Notes: generated by a model not told the origin, from the sequence alone. Counted from the stretch's first letter, positions 35,163 to 44,633 are shown. The stretch: DNA of 64,000 nucleotides from Salinisphaera sp. G21_0 (GCF_017744115.1 NZ_JAGHQW010000026.1:25207-89206), one strand, 5' to 3'. Numbers and translations: made by a program.

Positions 35163-37112
35163 TCAAGCTCTGCCCATACGCATCAGAATTTCTTCCTTAG
35201 CCTGAAGGCGCTCCAATTCACGAAGCCCCTCTTGTTTCTGACGCATAAGCTCATTGAATTCCATTCGAGCCTGCTGGGCCAATTCAGAAGCAGCCTGCCT
35301 CTTCTCATTGGCCTCGATGGCAACCTGGGTTAATCGCTCAACCTCCTCAAGCATATGCGCTGGCGCATCTCCCAGATCAGAACCCGTTGCACCACGAGCC
35401 ATAGCCTCCCGACGAATCTGCTTTTTCAGTGCAGCCAGCGCTTCATGGGCCTGACGTTCTGCAATTACGGCTTCTGTCGCCTGATCTTTCAACTGTTCAA
35501 AGCGGGCCAGGGCAGAACCTTCCAGGCTCCACGGGTCCACTTCCGGCAGCTCTTCAATATTGATGGTGGGTTCTTCGTAGCCTTCCTGGCGGGAGATATC
35601 CAGCATGGTGGCTTTCACCGCTGAAACCATCAACATCACCGCAATCACCAGCAGCGGCAGACCGCCTACAATCGCTGCCGTCTGCAAGGTGGCCAGACCA
35701 CCCATAAACATCAGCACAGAAGGCATCAGCGACAGAGTGAATGCCCAGAACAGACGGTTCCAGCGCATGGGATCTTCGGTCACATTAGTCTGGACAACTG
35801 ACGCGAGAATAAAGGAGATGGAGTCAAAGGTGGTCGCAGTAAAGATAATACAGAGCAAGGTGAACAGTACGATCACCAGGTAACTGAAGGGCAGCTGCTC
35901 AAGCACACTGAATATAGCGGTTGTTGCGCCTTCAGTATTGAGAATACCCACAACATCCAGTTGACCGGAAAGCTGAAGAGACAGACCGAAGTTACCCAGC
36001 ACGATAAAGTACACGGCACACCCCAGGGAGCCACAGAAAATCGCACCGCCAACCATCTGTTTAATGGTTCGCCCTTTGGAAATACGGGCTACGAACAATC
36101 CCATACTGGGTGCATATACCAGCCACCAGGCCCAGTAGAAGATGGTCCAGTCCTGAGGGAAGTGGGTATCTTCAAAGGTACCATAACCACCGAAAGGTTC
36201 TGCCCAGGTGGCCATCACAAAGAAGTTGGACAGCATCCGCCCAATGGAGTCCAGACCCGTCTCCACCATAAACAGCGTAGGCCCCACCACCAGGACAAAA
36301 GCCAGCAGACCCAGGGCTCCCCAGAAGTTGATGTTACTCAACAGTTTGATACCACCATCCATTCCCTTGTACGAGGAATAGGCGAACAGTGCCGTACACA
36401 CCATTAATACACCAATCTGGGTGCCATTGGTGGATGGAATACCGGTCAGGTAGGTAATGCCCTCATTGATCAACGGTGCCGCCAGACCCAGCGTGGTGGC
36501 AGCCCCACCGAGCAGGCCAAAAATAAACAGCACGTCAATCACCTTGCCCAGAGGCCCTTTGCTGCGGGCTTCTCCCAGTACCGGCATCAGGGCTGCAGAT
36601 ACCTTCAGCACCGGATTTTTGCGCACATGAAAAAAGTAGGCAATGGGAATGGCCGGAATCATATAGATGCACCAGGCAACAGGCCCCCAGTGGAAGATAC
36701 CGTAAGTGGCCGCCCAGCGAACCGCCTCTTCACTGCCCGAGGCCAGCTGAAAAGGCGGTGACTGATAATAGTAGGCCCACTCAATACAACCCCAGTAGAG
36801 AATGCTGGCACCGATGCCACCACAGAACAGCATGGCCGCCCATGAAGTGGTCGAATACTCCGGCTTCTCATTGGCATCACCCAGCTTGATCTGGCCAATA
36901 TCGGAAAATACCACGTAGGCCATAAACACCACGGCAGCCAGCCCCAGGCCCAGATAAAGCACCCCCATTGTGTCCGTCATAAAGGTTTTTGCGATGGCAA
37001 TCCAGTGAGCGCCCTCATCCGGAAACAGTGCCAACGGTATAACCACCGAGATCAACAAAATAACCGCACCAAAAAAGGTCGGCTTATCAACAAGCTTAAA
37101 ATGCTCTTCCAT
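35163..37112 (-). CDS. CaiT/DddT-like BCCT transporter with C-terminal coiled-coil extension
   Basis: A 649-residue BCCT carrier with the family signature YWAWWLVYAPSMGLFVARIS. In TM3 it has CGGIGASILYWGCIEWAYYY, the CaiT-like GIGA form, where the other two carriers here have the sodium-linked GMGI. That points to a carnitine, butyrobetaine or DMSP-type substrate and perhaps an exchange mode; this is inference. After TM12 it has an unusual tail of about 130 residues, rich in Glu, Ala, Arg and Gln, that looks like a coiled coil (LEEVERLTQVAIEANEKR and QKQEGLRELERLQAKEEIL). A decayed copy of part of this tail lies at 29447-29590. It converges on the subtilase genes. Confidence 0.85.
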   Translation of the reverse strand: MEEHFKLVDKPTFFGAVILLISVVIPLALFPDEGAHWIAIAKTFMTDTMGVLYLGLGLAAVVFMAYVVFSDIGQIKLGDANEKPEYSTTSWAAMLFCGGIGASILYWGCIEWAYYYQSPPFQLASGSEEAVRWAATYGIFHWGPVAWCIYMIPAIPIAYFFHVRKNPVLKVSAALMPVLGEARSKGPLGKVIDVLFIFGLLGGAATTLGLAAPLINEGITYLTGIPSTNGTQIGVLMVCTALFAYSSYKGMDGGIKLLSNINFWGALGLLAFVLVVGPTLFMVETGLDSIGRMLSNFFVMATWAEPFGGYGTFEDTHFPQDWTIFYWAWWLVYAPSMGLFVARISKGRTIKQMVGGAIFCGSLGCAVYFIVLGNFGLSLQLSGQLDVVGILNTEGATTAIFSVLEQLPFSYLVIVLFTLLCIIFTATTFDSISFILASVVQTNVTEDPMRWNRLFWAFTLSLMPSVLMFMGGLATLQTAAIVGGLPLLVIAVMLMVSAVKATMLDISRQEGYEEPTINIEELPEVDPWSLEGSALARFEQLKDQATEAVIAERQAHEALAALKKQIRREAMARGATGSDLGDAPAHMLEEVERLTQVAIEANEKRQAASELAQQARMEFNELMRQKQEGLRELERLQAKEEILMRMGRA

Positions 37113-37386
37113 AATTTTTGGTCTTCAATATCAATAATAAACAGCCGTTGCAGCTGTGAAAACAATAGTTATCAGTTTTTAACAAAAAGGGACGTCAATT
37201 TTTTTCGGCTACATGTTCATGGTAAACATCCTGCCTGATATGCCATTCGAACCGGTCATTTATGCACCGGAGTTTTCGAAGAGATAATAAGCATAAAGAC
37301 CTACAAAATCTACGGAAATATCCATTATTGTGCATATTGAATAGTTTCTGACACTCGCCTCATGTCGGGGGAGGGTTCCCGGATCG
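37113..37386. other. Intergenic region upstream of the CaiT-like gene
   Basis: About 270 bp with no gene. It should hold the promoter of the reverse-strand BCCT gene. Its right end runs into the decayed 3' end of a TnpB-type element. Confidence 0.4.
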
Positions 37387-37575
37387 CTACAGGGCAGGTG
37401 CTCCCCGACTAACCTCGGCTTCGATATTCTTTGCTACGTTTATGTCACTGTCGTGATGAGTGTTGCACTCAGGATAATCACATTTACAGATAGACGACGT
37501 CAGATTTTTATTGACAAACCCACGGCAGGAACAACCATTGGAGCGGGAAAAGAATCGGCCTATCCCAACAAGAGT
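37387..37575 (-). pseudogene. TnpB (IS200/IS605-type) C-terminal remnant
   Basis: The reverse strand reads GRFFSRSNGCSCRGFVNKNL, then a CxC..C motif and ECNTHHDSDINVAKNIEAEV before a TAG stop. This matches the zinc-ribbon and final RuvC part of TnpB/OrfB (FFxSSKxCSxCG ... CGxxHDRDxNAAxNI). The second ribbon knuckle is damaged, and everything upstream of the ribbon is gone. It is a relic with no TnpA and no intact end, so it is inactive. Confidence 0.75.
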
Positions 37576-37702
37576 ACAACTATTCAGCCTGGTAGTCTGC
37601 CTTACCGACAGTGATCTGGAATTATGTAATTATTTTATTATGTTCAGGGAACCCTCCTGTTTTTATTTTGTCCTACCAGATAAGCAAATAACGGTATGAC
37701 TT

Positions 37703-38392
37703 ATGATTCCTCCCTCTTCTTCTCTAACATCTTCGTACATTGCCGGTGCTGGCCAGTCGCCAACAGAGCCGAATCAGCCGGAATCTATCTCTGGTGATTC
37801 TGTTGAGCTAAAGTTGTCTTCTGATGATGATTTTTATCTCTTATATGTTGGCTCTTATTCTTCTCCGGGAACTTTAAAGCGAGAGACAATTGAACGATTA
37901 AACAAAGATCATCCGGGAATATTCAATGGTCTTGAAGATCCAGATGATTTATTCGAAGCTGACCCCATTAAATATCAACCATTGGCAAAGTTAATTCATG
38001 ACACTCGATTCAGTGATCTTAAAACCATTTTGAACGCCAGGATTGGCCCCCCCTGTTGGTGCGCCGAGAAAATGCTTTATGGTGAATACCAAGGTGGCTT
38101 TTACAGTGTTGAGGAAGATTATGAAGGAACACAATGGGTTAAGGTTCATAGTGATCAGTATCAGCTTATGAAAAAAAACAAACAATTTTTTGCTCAACTG
38201 AGGGAATTTTTGTTTGATCAAAATATGAGTAATGATGATAAAGTTGTGAACTTACAGAAGCTTTTTCCTCCAGTCGACCAAAGAGGGGAAGATGTCAGTG
38301 TTGATCAATTACGTGAGAATATGGATTTACTTTTTCGCAATACTTTCAAGCAAGCTCAACAGCGAGCCATGAATTATGGCCTTAAGCCATAA
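37703..38392 (+). CDS. Unknown soluble protein, 229 residues
   Basis: No family recognised. The N-terminus is Ser/Pro-rich and disordered-looking (MIPPSSSLTSSYIAGAGQSP). An acidic middle region (SGDSVELKLSSDDDFYLLYV) and a helical C-terminus (DQLRENMDLLFRNTFKQAQQ) follow. No signal peptide or membrane segment. Its bias toward acidic residues and AT-rich codons differs from the backbone genes around it, suggesting an acquired gene. The organisation (disordered lead, compact acidic body) recalls the two unknown paralogs at 28-30 kb, without visible sequence identity. Confidence 0.6.
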   Translation: MIPPSSSLTSSYIAGAGQSPTEPNQPESISGDSVELKLSSDDDFYLLYVGSYSSPGTLKRETIERLNKDHPGIFNGLEDPDDLFEADPIKYQPLAKLIHDTRFSDLKTILNARIGPPCWCAEKMLYGEYQGGFYSVEEDYEGTQWVKVHSDQYQLMKKNKQFFAQLREFLFDQNMSNDDKVVNLQKLFPPVDQRGEDVSVDQLRENMDLLFRNTFKQAQQRAMNYGLKP

Positions 38393-38485
38393 ATAAATTG
38401 TGACAAAAAGAAATGGCCATTGAACGACGGGTTCTATAGGTATTTTCAGACATCAGGGAAGTGCTGATGGCTTTATTCAATATAA

Positions 38486-38530
38486 TAAGTAGTTAACCAA
38501 ATGGAATCGTACTATCTGGCCAACTACTTA
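38486..38530. mobile_element. Minimal family B miniature element (45 bp)
   Basis: Only the ends of a family B element remain: TAAGTAGTTAACCAAATGG at the left and CTGGCCAACTACTTA at the right, meeting almost directly. This is an internally deleted copy of the elements at 46804 and 55916. Confidence 0.7.
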
Positions 38531-38630
38531 GCAGCGTCCATCCAGCTGTTACCTTCGGTGGGAACGCGGAAAACGCTATTTCTGACAAGGATATTTCTGG
38601 ACACTCAACCACTGAGCATCCAGACAGCCA

Positions 38631-39584
38631 TCAACCACGGTAAAAGTCAGCCTCACCCTCAGGGCGATTTTTAAACCGCCGATGAAGCCACATATACTGC
38701 TCAGGATGCTTACGAATTTGCTGCTCGACAAACTGGTTAACCTGCAGCGCATCCTGATAGTCATCACCGGAAGGAATCCCTTCCAGGGCACAATGCAGTT
38801 GAACCCGGTAGCCTTTGGCGTCAGCCAGGCGAGTCACCGTCATGGGAATCACTTTCGCCCTGCCCGCTTTGGCAAGGCGTGAGGTACTGGTAATGGTCGC
38901 TGCGGGAATGCCGAAGAAAGGCACATAGAGCCCATTTTTGATACCATAGTCCTGGTCAGGAGAGTACCAGACGGTCCTGCCCGACTTTAATGAGCGCAGC
39001 ATGCCACGAACATCCTTCCTTCTCAGCAACTGGCTGCCGGGATCAAAACGGTGTCTTAAACGACGCTGAACGTATTCAAAAACCGGATTCCCATGCTCTC
39101 GATAGGTGGCATCCACACTGTGGCGCTGGGTAATCAGGCGACCTGCCAGTTCTATGGTAGTGAAATGCATAACCATCAGGAGGGTGCCATCATCAGACTC
39201 CAGGTTTTCCAGCCCTTGATAAGAAACGATGTTCTCCAGCCTGCCGGAAGGCCACCACCAGGCGATGGTGACCTCCATAATACCAATGCCGACTGACTCA
39301 TAGTTTTTCTTCAGCAGTGTCTCTCTTTCAGCCTGGCTCAACTCAGGAAAACACTTCTCCAGATTCACCCGGGCAACATGAACACGGTCACCCGCTACAT
39401 GATAAATGGTACGTCCAAGCCATCGTCCCAGTTGGAGAAGCCAGCGATAAGGCAATAGCGAAGGGATAACGGTAAGCCCGATCACCAGCCAGGTAAGCCA
39501 GTACTTCGGGTGCAGATAGGCCCGACGAAAGACGTCGTCTGCACGGGCATCAGCCTGCTTGTTAACATCAGGGTTTTGCGGCAT
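38631..39584 (-). CDS. lpxL: Lipid A late acyltransferase (LpxL/HtrB-like)
   Basis: A 317-residue inner-membrane enzyme that adds a secondary acyl chain from acyl-ACP to Kdo2-lipid IVA. The HX4E catalytic motif is HFTTIE (His140, Glu145). An N-terminal membrane anchor (WLTWLVIGLTVIPSLLPY) and WYSPDQDYG, KVIPM and the C-terminal YMWLHRRFKNRPEGE match the family. Length fits LpxL/LpxM/LpxP (about 305-325); which acyl chain is used cannot be told. It is divergent from minC by 130 bp. Confidence 0.88.
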   Translation of the reverse strand: MPQNPDVNKQADARADDVFRRAYLHPKYWLTWLVIGLTVIPSLLPYRWLLQLGRWLGRTIYHVAGDRVHVARVNLEKCFPELSQAERETLLKKNYESVGIGIMEVTIAWWWPSGRLENIVSYQGLENLESDDGTLLMVMHFTTIELAGRLITQRHSVDATYREHGNPVFEYVQRRLRHRFDPGSQLLRRKDVRGMLRSLKSGRTVWYSPDQDYGIKNGLYVPFFGIPAATITSTSRLAKAGRAKVIPMTVTRLADAKGYRVQLHCALEGIPSGDDYQDALQVNQFVEQQIRKHPEQYMWLHRRFKNRPEGEADFYRG

Positions 39585-39714
39585 ATAGGTTAATTCAATA
39601 CTTGTATCTGAACGTTGAGTTCTCTACGCTACACTCTGTTGTATAAAAAGCTGACCATTTAATCTGCTGACTCTCGTCATACAAAGCCGTTATACACAAC
39701 CAGAGTTGTACTTT

Positions 39715-40521
39715 ATGACCCTTCAACTGCAAACCGGTACTGCCGCTGCAGCTTTCAAGATGACCGGTGGTATTTATACACTGACTACTCTTGAATTGCA
39801 TTCTACCAATCCCGCGGATATTACCAATCAGCTGGAGAACATGACGCGCAAGGCTCCCAAGTTTTTCCAGCAGACACCGGTCATCATCGCCTTCGACCAA
39901 CTCAGCCCGGAGCAACCACCAATTGATCTTTACCAACTGCGCCATAGCCTGCAACAGTTTGGCCTGATCCTGATTGCTGTTCGTGGCGGCCAGGAAAGCC
40001 ATAAACAGGACGCCATGATGGCAGGCATTCCCTGGCTCCCATCACCAAGGCAACGGAACCGGTCAGAAGAAAATTCTGCTGCTCATGTGGAAAGCCATGT
40101 GGAAACCAACGTAGTCATCATGCAGAAATCCCACACCGCCAGTCCCACTGCAGCAGAGAGTGCCAACCAGGCGCAAACATCATCAGTCATTCATAAGACC
40201 ACACTTATAGAACATCCGATCCGCTCTGGTCAGCAGGTCTATGCCGAGGGCGATCTGGTCATTACCAGTCCGGTCAGTTCCGGTGCAGAACTTCTGGCCG
40301 CCGGTAATATACACGTCTATGGTCCATTACGCGGCCGGGCCCTGGCAGGTATCAATGGCAATACTGACGCCCGTATTTTCTGTCTGCAGTTTGAAGCCGA
40401 ACTCATTTCCATCAACGGTCAGTATAAAATGCCCTCAGCAGCCAACAACAATGATCCTCTATGGGGCGGCAGTGTTATTGTATCCCTCGAGGCACAAAGC
40501 TTGCACATAAAGAAACTTTAA
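39715..40521 (+). CDS. minC: Septum-site inhibitor MinC
   Basis: A 268-residue inhibitor of FtsZ assembly, recruited by MinD to the polar membrane. It has an N-terminal FtsZ-binding domain (1-110), a linker rich in Ser/Ala/Gln (about 125-160) and a C-terminal beta-helix with [35 protein letters not shown] and GNTDARIFC, the MinD-binding hallmark. The ATG at 39715 is chosen over a TTG three codons earlier, because homologs begin here. First gene of minCDE. Confidence 0.93.
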   Translation: MTLQLQTGTAAAAFKMTGGIYTLTTLELHSTNPADITNQLENMTRKAPKFFQQTPVIIAFDQLSPEQPPIDLYQLRHSLQQFGLILIAVRGGQESHKQDAMMAGIPWLPSPRQRNRSEENSAAHVESHVETNVVIMQKSHTASPTAAESANQAQTSSVIHKTTLIEHPIRSGQQVYAEGDLVITSPVSSGAELLAAGNIHVYGPLRGRALAGINGNTDARIFCLQFEAELISINGQYKMPSAANNNDPLWGGSVIVSLEAQSLHIKKL

Positions 40522-40569
40522 GAAATACTGGACAATAGTTCAGTTCTTGATTTATGACAGGATTTCACC

Positions 40570-41385
40570 TTGGCTCGTATTATTGTTGTGACTTCTGGAA
40601 AAGGTGGCGTTGGAAAAACCACCACCAGTGCTTCCATTGCAACAGGATTGGCTCTTAAAGGTCACCGGACAGTTGTCATTGACTTTGATGTAGGCCTCAG
40701 AAACCTGGATCTCCTGATGGGCTGCGAGCGTCGTGTTGTGTACGACTTTGTCAATGTAATTAACGGCGAGGCCGAGCTGCATCAGGCGCTGATCAGAGAC
40801 AAGCGCACAGAAAACCTGTCCATTCTGCCAGCATCCCAAACCCGGGACAAAGAAGCCCTTACCCATGCAGGGGTTGAAAAAGTCCTGAACCAGCTGGCAA
40901 AAGACTTTGAATACATCATCTGTGACTCTCCGGCAGGTATCGAACACGGTGCCCTGATGGCCCTCTACTTTGCCGATGAAGCCATTATTACCACAAACCC
41001 TGAAGTGTCGTCTGTCCGGGACTCTGACCGTATCCTGGGTATTTTGCAAAGCAAGTCCCGCCGCGCAGTCGAAAACCTTGAACCCGTCAAAGAGCATCTA
41101 CTGGTAACCCGCTACAATCCTGAGCGGGTAACACGGGGAGAAATGCTCAATATTCAGGATGTCGAGGAAATTCTGGCGATACCACTGATTGGTGTGATTC
41201 CTGAGTCCACCTCAGTCTTGAAAGCCTCCAACCAGGGGGTACCCGTCGTATGCAATACCGACAGTGATGCCGGTCAGGCATACAACGATGTGGTAGCGCG
41301 CTTCCTTGGGGAAGACATACCACACCGTTTTCTCGAACCCGTCAAAAAAGGGTTCTTACAGCGCATGTTCGGAGGAATAGGATGA
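40570..41385 (+). CDS. minD: Septum-site ATPase MinD
   Basis: A 271-residue ParA-like ATPase that binds the membrane as an ATP dimer, recruits MinC and is released by MinE. It has the deviant Walker A SGKGGVGKTTT (9-19), switch I DFDVGLRNLDLLMG, CDSPAGIEHGAL, and a C-terminal amphipathic membrane-targeting helix (VKKGFLQRMFGG). It starts with TTG at 40570, with AGGA 9 bp upstream; homologs start at the same residue (MARIIVVTSG). Its stop overlaps the minE start by 4 bp. Confidence 0.95.
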   Translation: MARIIVVTSGKGGVGKTTTSASIATGLALKGHRTVVIDFDVGLRNLDLLMGCERRVVYDFVNVINGEAELHQALIRDKRTENLSILPASQTRDKEALTHAGVEKVLNQLAKDFEYIICDSPAGIEHGALMALYFADEAIITTNPEVSSVRDSDRILGILQSKSRRAVENLEPVKEHLLVTRYNPERVTRGEMLNIQDVEEILAIPLIGVIPESTSVLKASNQGVPVVCNTDSDAGQAYNDVVARFLGEDIPHRFLEPVKKGFLQRMFGGIG

Positions 41386-41633
41386 GTCTTATGCAGCTAT
41401 TCCGCTCACGCAAAGAAGATAACAGCGCCGCGATTGCCAAGGAAAGGCTGCAGATCATAGTAGCCCATGAACGAAGCAGCCGAAGTGGGCGTGATTTTCT
41501 GCCAGCCATGGAGCGGGATATTCTTCAGGTTATTCAAAAATACATAGAGGTCCAGCAGGAGTGTATTGACATCAAGCTGGACTCTCAGGATGGTTGTTCT
41601 ATCCTCGAGGTCAATGTACAGCTGCCGAACTAG
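41382..41633 (+). CDS. minE: Division-site specificity factor MinE
   Basis: An 83-residue protein that stimulates the MinD ATPase and drives pole-to-pole oscillation. It has an N-terminal membrane/MinD-contact helix (MQLFRSRKEDNSAAIAKERLQIIVAHE) and a C-terminal dimerisation beta-alpha-beta domain ending ILEVNVQLPN. It starts in ATGA overlap with minD. The miniature element at 41632 begins within its TAG stop codon, so the insertion may have fixed the present C-terminus; the length is close to normal (about 84-88). Confidence 0.92.
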   Translation: MSLMQLFRSRKEDNSAAIAKERLQIIVAHERSSRSGRDFLPAMERDILQVIQKYIEVQQECIDIKLDSQDGCSILEVNVQLPN

Positions 41634-41808
41634 GAGGCTGACCGAGAATAGCGCCCGTCCAGGCGACCCCGTAGCGAGAATGGCAGAAAATTGGTCAAGA
41701 AAGTCGGAAATTTTTAGCGAATAGTGGTTCCATTTGCTAAGAAATTCCGACTTTCTTGACCAATTTGCTGCCACCGCAGTAGGGCAGTTTATTCCTGGAC
41801 AACCTCTT
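41632..41808. mobile_element. Miniature inverted-repeat element, family A, copy 2
   Basis: 177 bp. The left end, AGGAGGCTGACCGAGAATAG, equals copy 1; the right end is degraded (TTATTCCTGGACAACCTCTT). It carries a perfect 21-bp internal inverted repeat (41689-41709 and 41745-41765, arms starting AATTGGTCAAGAAAGTC) enclosing a 35-nt loop. It lacks the 47-bp module of copy 1 at the matching point (ACCGCA/GTAGGG). It abuts the minE stop. Confidence 0.85.
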
Positions 41809-41872
41809 GATCCCTCGTAAAATGAAGTCAAACATATTTTTTGTGAGATCACTACCTATCGCTTCAACCCGG

Positions 41873-42514
41873 TCAAAAACCCAAAAGCCATTTCCGACCT
41901 AGCCAACCGGCAGTAATGAGCGAACAGTTGACAATACCTTCAGTCACTATTTTTTGGGGCAGATTATGATAGTGATAGTTTTGAGTGCCAAGCCTGCCGA
42001 AAAATACAGACATTACATCATCACTGACTTCTGAGGCATATCGTATGGCGAGGGTACAAGCAAGATCAGCAGCTACAACACTGGCATTACAGCGGGCCAG
42101 CTCCCCAAGATTGGTTGCAAAAAAAAATCCACCATATACAAGTATGCACGCCAACACCGTTCGATTGTGCAGGGTTTTGTAGAATTGATCCTTCAATGCA
42201 CTGGTAAAACTGCCGTCAGGAGTCACTTTTGGTAGAAAAAAATTTTCCCTGCACATGGGGCAACGTGTGTTCCTTTCTCGCCATTCGATAATGCATGAAC
42301 GACCGAAGGCATGCCCACACTTCAGGGTAGATAATGCATGGTCAGGCTCTTGGGAAAAATCCTCAAAGCAAATGAGGCAAGGGTTTTCAGCAGATGTTTG
42401 AGGGATCATGTTTATTTCATTCATTTGGGTAAATTCATTCGTATTATTCTTTTTAGACAGAGCAATCAACAACAAGTTCATACAGCCACTTACTTTAGTG
42501 GGCTCAGGCAGCAT
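41873..42514 (-). CDS. RING-finger-like protein with C-terminal hydrophobic region
   Basis: 213 residues. Residues 46-88 form a RING-type zinc finger: C46xxC49 (CLIC), C66-G-H68 (KCGHAF), C74, then RCPMC (C85, C88), with the Ile/Trp pattern (IIEW) that contacts E2 enzymes in eukaryotic RING-H2 ligases. The fifth zinc ligand, normally His or Cys after AF, is Gly71, so one zinc site is incomplete. The C-terminal part (TVLACILVYGGFFFATN) is hydrophobic and may be membrane-associated. Such domains in bacteria are usually host-directed ubiquitin ligases acquired from eukaryotes; activity here is unproven. The start is uncertain: ATG codons at 42481 and 42424 are alternatives, the last leaving only the RING-containing part. 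It is divergent from apeB. Confidence 0.75.
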   Translation of the reverse strand: MLPEPTKVSGCMNLLLIALSKKNNTNEFTQMNEINMIPQTSAENPCLICFEDFSQEPDHALSTLKCGHAFGRSCIIEWRERNTRCPMCRENFFLPKVTPDGSFTSALKDQFYKTLHNRTVLACILVYGGFFFATNLGELARCNASVVAADLACTLAIRYASEVSDDVMSVFFGRLGTQNYHYHNLPQKIVTEGIVNCSLITAGWLGRKWLLGF

Positions 42515-42601
42515 TATCCAATTCTGAAACAGGTCAGTTTCAACAATGAAATAAAACCTATCTTTGTAGTAAGATCACCGCTTACATTGCAAGGTAGCGC
42601 C

Positions 42602-43900
42602 ATGAGCAAAGAACACTTTAATCAGGAGCTTATCCAGTTCCTCAATGCTTCTCCGACCCCTTATCATGCAGTAGCCACCATGGTGGCCAAGCTACAGGAA
42701 GCGGGCTTTCAGCCATTGAGTGAGTCCGAATCCTGGTCTCTCAAAGAAGGCGGTAAATATTACGTAACCCGTAATGGATCGTCCCTCATTGCCTTTACCA
42801 TGGGCAAACCTGAGCTGGGTGCCAGAATGGTAGGAGCGCACACCGACTCGCCCTGCCTGAAAGTAAAACCACAGCCAGAGTTAAATAAGCACAGCTATTT
42901 TCAGCTGGGTGTTGAGGTTTATGGTGGCGTCCTGTTAAACCCATGGTTTGACCGTGACCTTTCCCTCGCTGGCCGTGTCCAATACCTCAACGATCAGCAA
43001 CAGCTTTGCCAGCAACTGATCAACTTTGAGCGTGCAGTCGCCATTATCCCCAGCCTGGCCATTCACCTGGACCGCGAGGTCAATAGTGGCCGTGCCGTCA
43101 ATCCACAAACCGATATCCCACCGATCCTTTTTCAACTGGCCGATGGCGAAACCGTCGATTTCCGTGAACTGCTGAAACAAGAGCTGATACGTCAAGGACA
43201 CAGCGACTGTCAGCAAGTGATGGAATACGACCTCTCTTTCTATGACACCCAAAGTGCTGCCGTTATTGGCCTGAACGGTGACTTTATCGCCAGTGCCCGC
43301 CTGGATAATCTGCTCAGCTGCTATGTTGGTCTGGAGTCTTTGCTCAATCATCAGCCATCAGACGCCACAGCCCTGTTGGTGTGCAATGACCATGAAGAGG
43401 TGGGCAGTGTCTCAACCACCGGAGCCCAGGGGCCTTTCCTGAAGAGTGTACTGGAAAGAATGTATGGTACCGGTGAGGCACTGACCCGGGCCATGAACCG
43501 CTCCATGCTGATTTCAACGGATAATGCCCACGGCATCCACCCCAACTATGCCAGCAAGCATGACGAGCATCACGCACCGAAACTGAATCACGGGGCGGTC
43601 ATCAAAGTCAACGCCAACCAGCGCTATGCCACCAATGATGAAACCTCAGCACTTTACCGCACCCTTTGCCAGGCCAGTGGCAGCAAAGTTCAGCACTTTG
43701 TTACCCGTACCGATATGGCCTGTGGTAGTACCATTGGCCCACTGACCGCCGGCGTGCTGGGCGTACGCACACTGGATCTCGGGCTGCCAACCTTCGGCAT
43801 GCACTCAATCAGAGAGCTGGCCGGGAGTGAGGATGCCTTTGAACTCAGCAAAACCCTGGCCCATTTTATGACCCTGGCCCAACTGCCATTTACTGAATAA
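42602..43900 (+). CDS. apeB: M18-family aspartyl aminopeptidase
   Basis: A 432-residue zinc aminopeptidase (DAP/ApeB type) that removes N-terminal Asp or Glu. Metal-site motifs are GAHTDSPCLKVKP, DNLLSCYVGLESLL, CNDHEEVGSVSTTGAQGP, and the C-terminal GLPTFGMHSIRELAG with its metal His. The start is ATG 42602 (MSKEHFNQELIQFLNASPTPYHAV), where homologs begin; longer frames upstream lack a ribosome site. Length is as usual (about 430). Confidence 0.92.
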   Translation: MSKEHFNQELIQFLNASPTPYHAVATMVAKLQEAGFQPLSESESWSLKEGGKYYVTRNGSSLIAFTMGKPELGARMVGAHTDSPCLKVKPQPELNKHSYFQLGVEVYGGVLLNPWFDRDLSLAGRVQYLNDQQQLCQQLINFERAVAIIPSLAIHLDREVNSGRAVNPQTDIPPILFQLADGETVDFRELLKQELIRQGHSDCQQVMEYDLSFYDTQSAAVIGLNGDFIASARLDNLLSCYVGLESLLNHQPSDATALLVCNDHEEVGSVSTTGAQGPFLKSVLERMYGTGEALTRAMNRSMLISTDNAHGIHPNYASKHDEHHAPKLNHGAVIKVNANQRYATNDETSALYRTLCQASGSKVQHFVTRTDMACGSTIGPLTAGVLGVRTLDLGLPTFGMHSIRELAGSEDAFELSKTLAHFMTLAQLPFTE

Positions 43901-44633
43901 TTGATCATCAGCTGGCTCTTGAACGAGAGCCAGCAAACTTCTCCGGACATCTCGTTTTATTGGCAAAACACAACGCGAAGCCCCGTCATACGTACAATTT
44001 CAGACTCCAATTATCCGGCCGATATTGCTAACCTCGATCATGTCATCAGACCAGCCAACATTGCAGGCAACCTCATGAAACCCGAAGCCAACAACCGGCC
44101 AACACTGCGCTCAATCTCAAACTCCAGGAACGTCTTTTCACTTCATCGCAGTACGATTAATTCGGTCAAGCCGTTGCTAAAGGCTTCTGCAACACTGCCT
44201 GTGACAAAGTCATTTGATGAAACTGGCGGCTATATCAAAGGTTATAATTGACCTTTACACCACCTTGAAGCAGCTGCATATTATGGACACAGCAGATCTT
44301 CACCTGTGTCCAATCATCTCTATACTGCAAACTCCCCACACCGGCTCTCCTGCCAAATGAATCATTGATTTTTTTCAATAGCCTTGGTGGAATAGCACTT
44401 ACCCAAACATTTTACCGGCCAGGTAATGGCCTTATTTACCTGAGCTGTTCAGAATATGAAAGCTCAACGGCTGTCATCCGCCATGTGACTGTATTATGCT
44501 GTATTCATCCTTACAGGATATTCAAGAGTTCAAGATCCTGAGCGATGACTTGAGTAATGGAAAGAGTCTTATCCGTTAGGTTAGCCAGGAAGGCACACTT
44601 CAACAGACAGAATGACACGGAGCTAACGCCTCT
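43901..44633. other. Intergenic region between apeB and prc
   Basis: 733 bp. A 116-codon frame (43901-44251, +) begins directly after the apeB stop. It lacks a ribosome site and any recognisable domain, and I do not call it a gene. The remainder should hold the prc promoter. No RNA or repeat element recognised. Confidence 0.4.

Noticed and set aside
43901..44251. A 116-codon frame after apeB as a gene
   Set aside because: It begins at the codon after the apeB stop, has no ribosome site or recognisable fold, and its composition looks non-coding.
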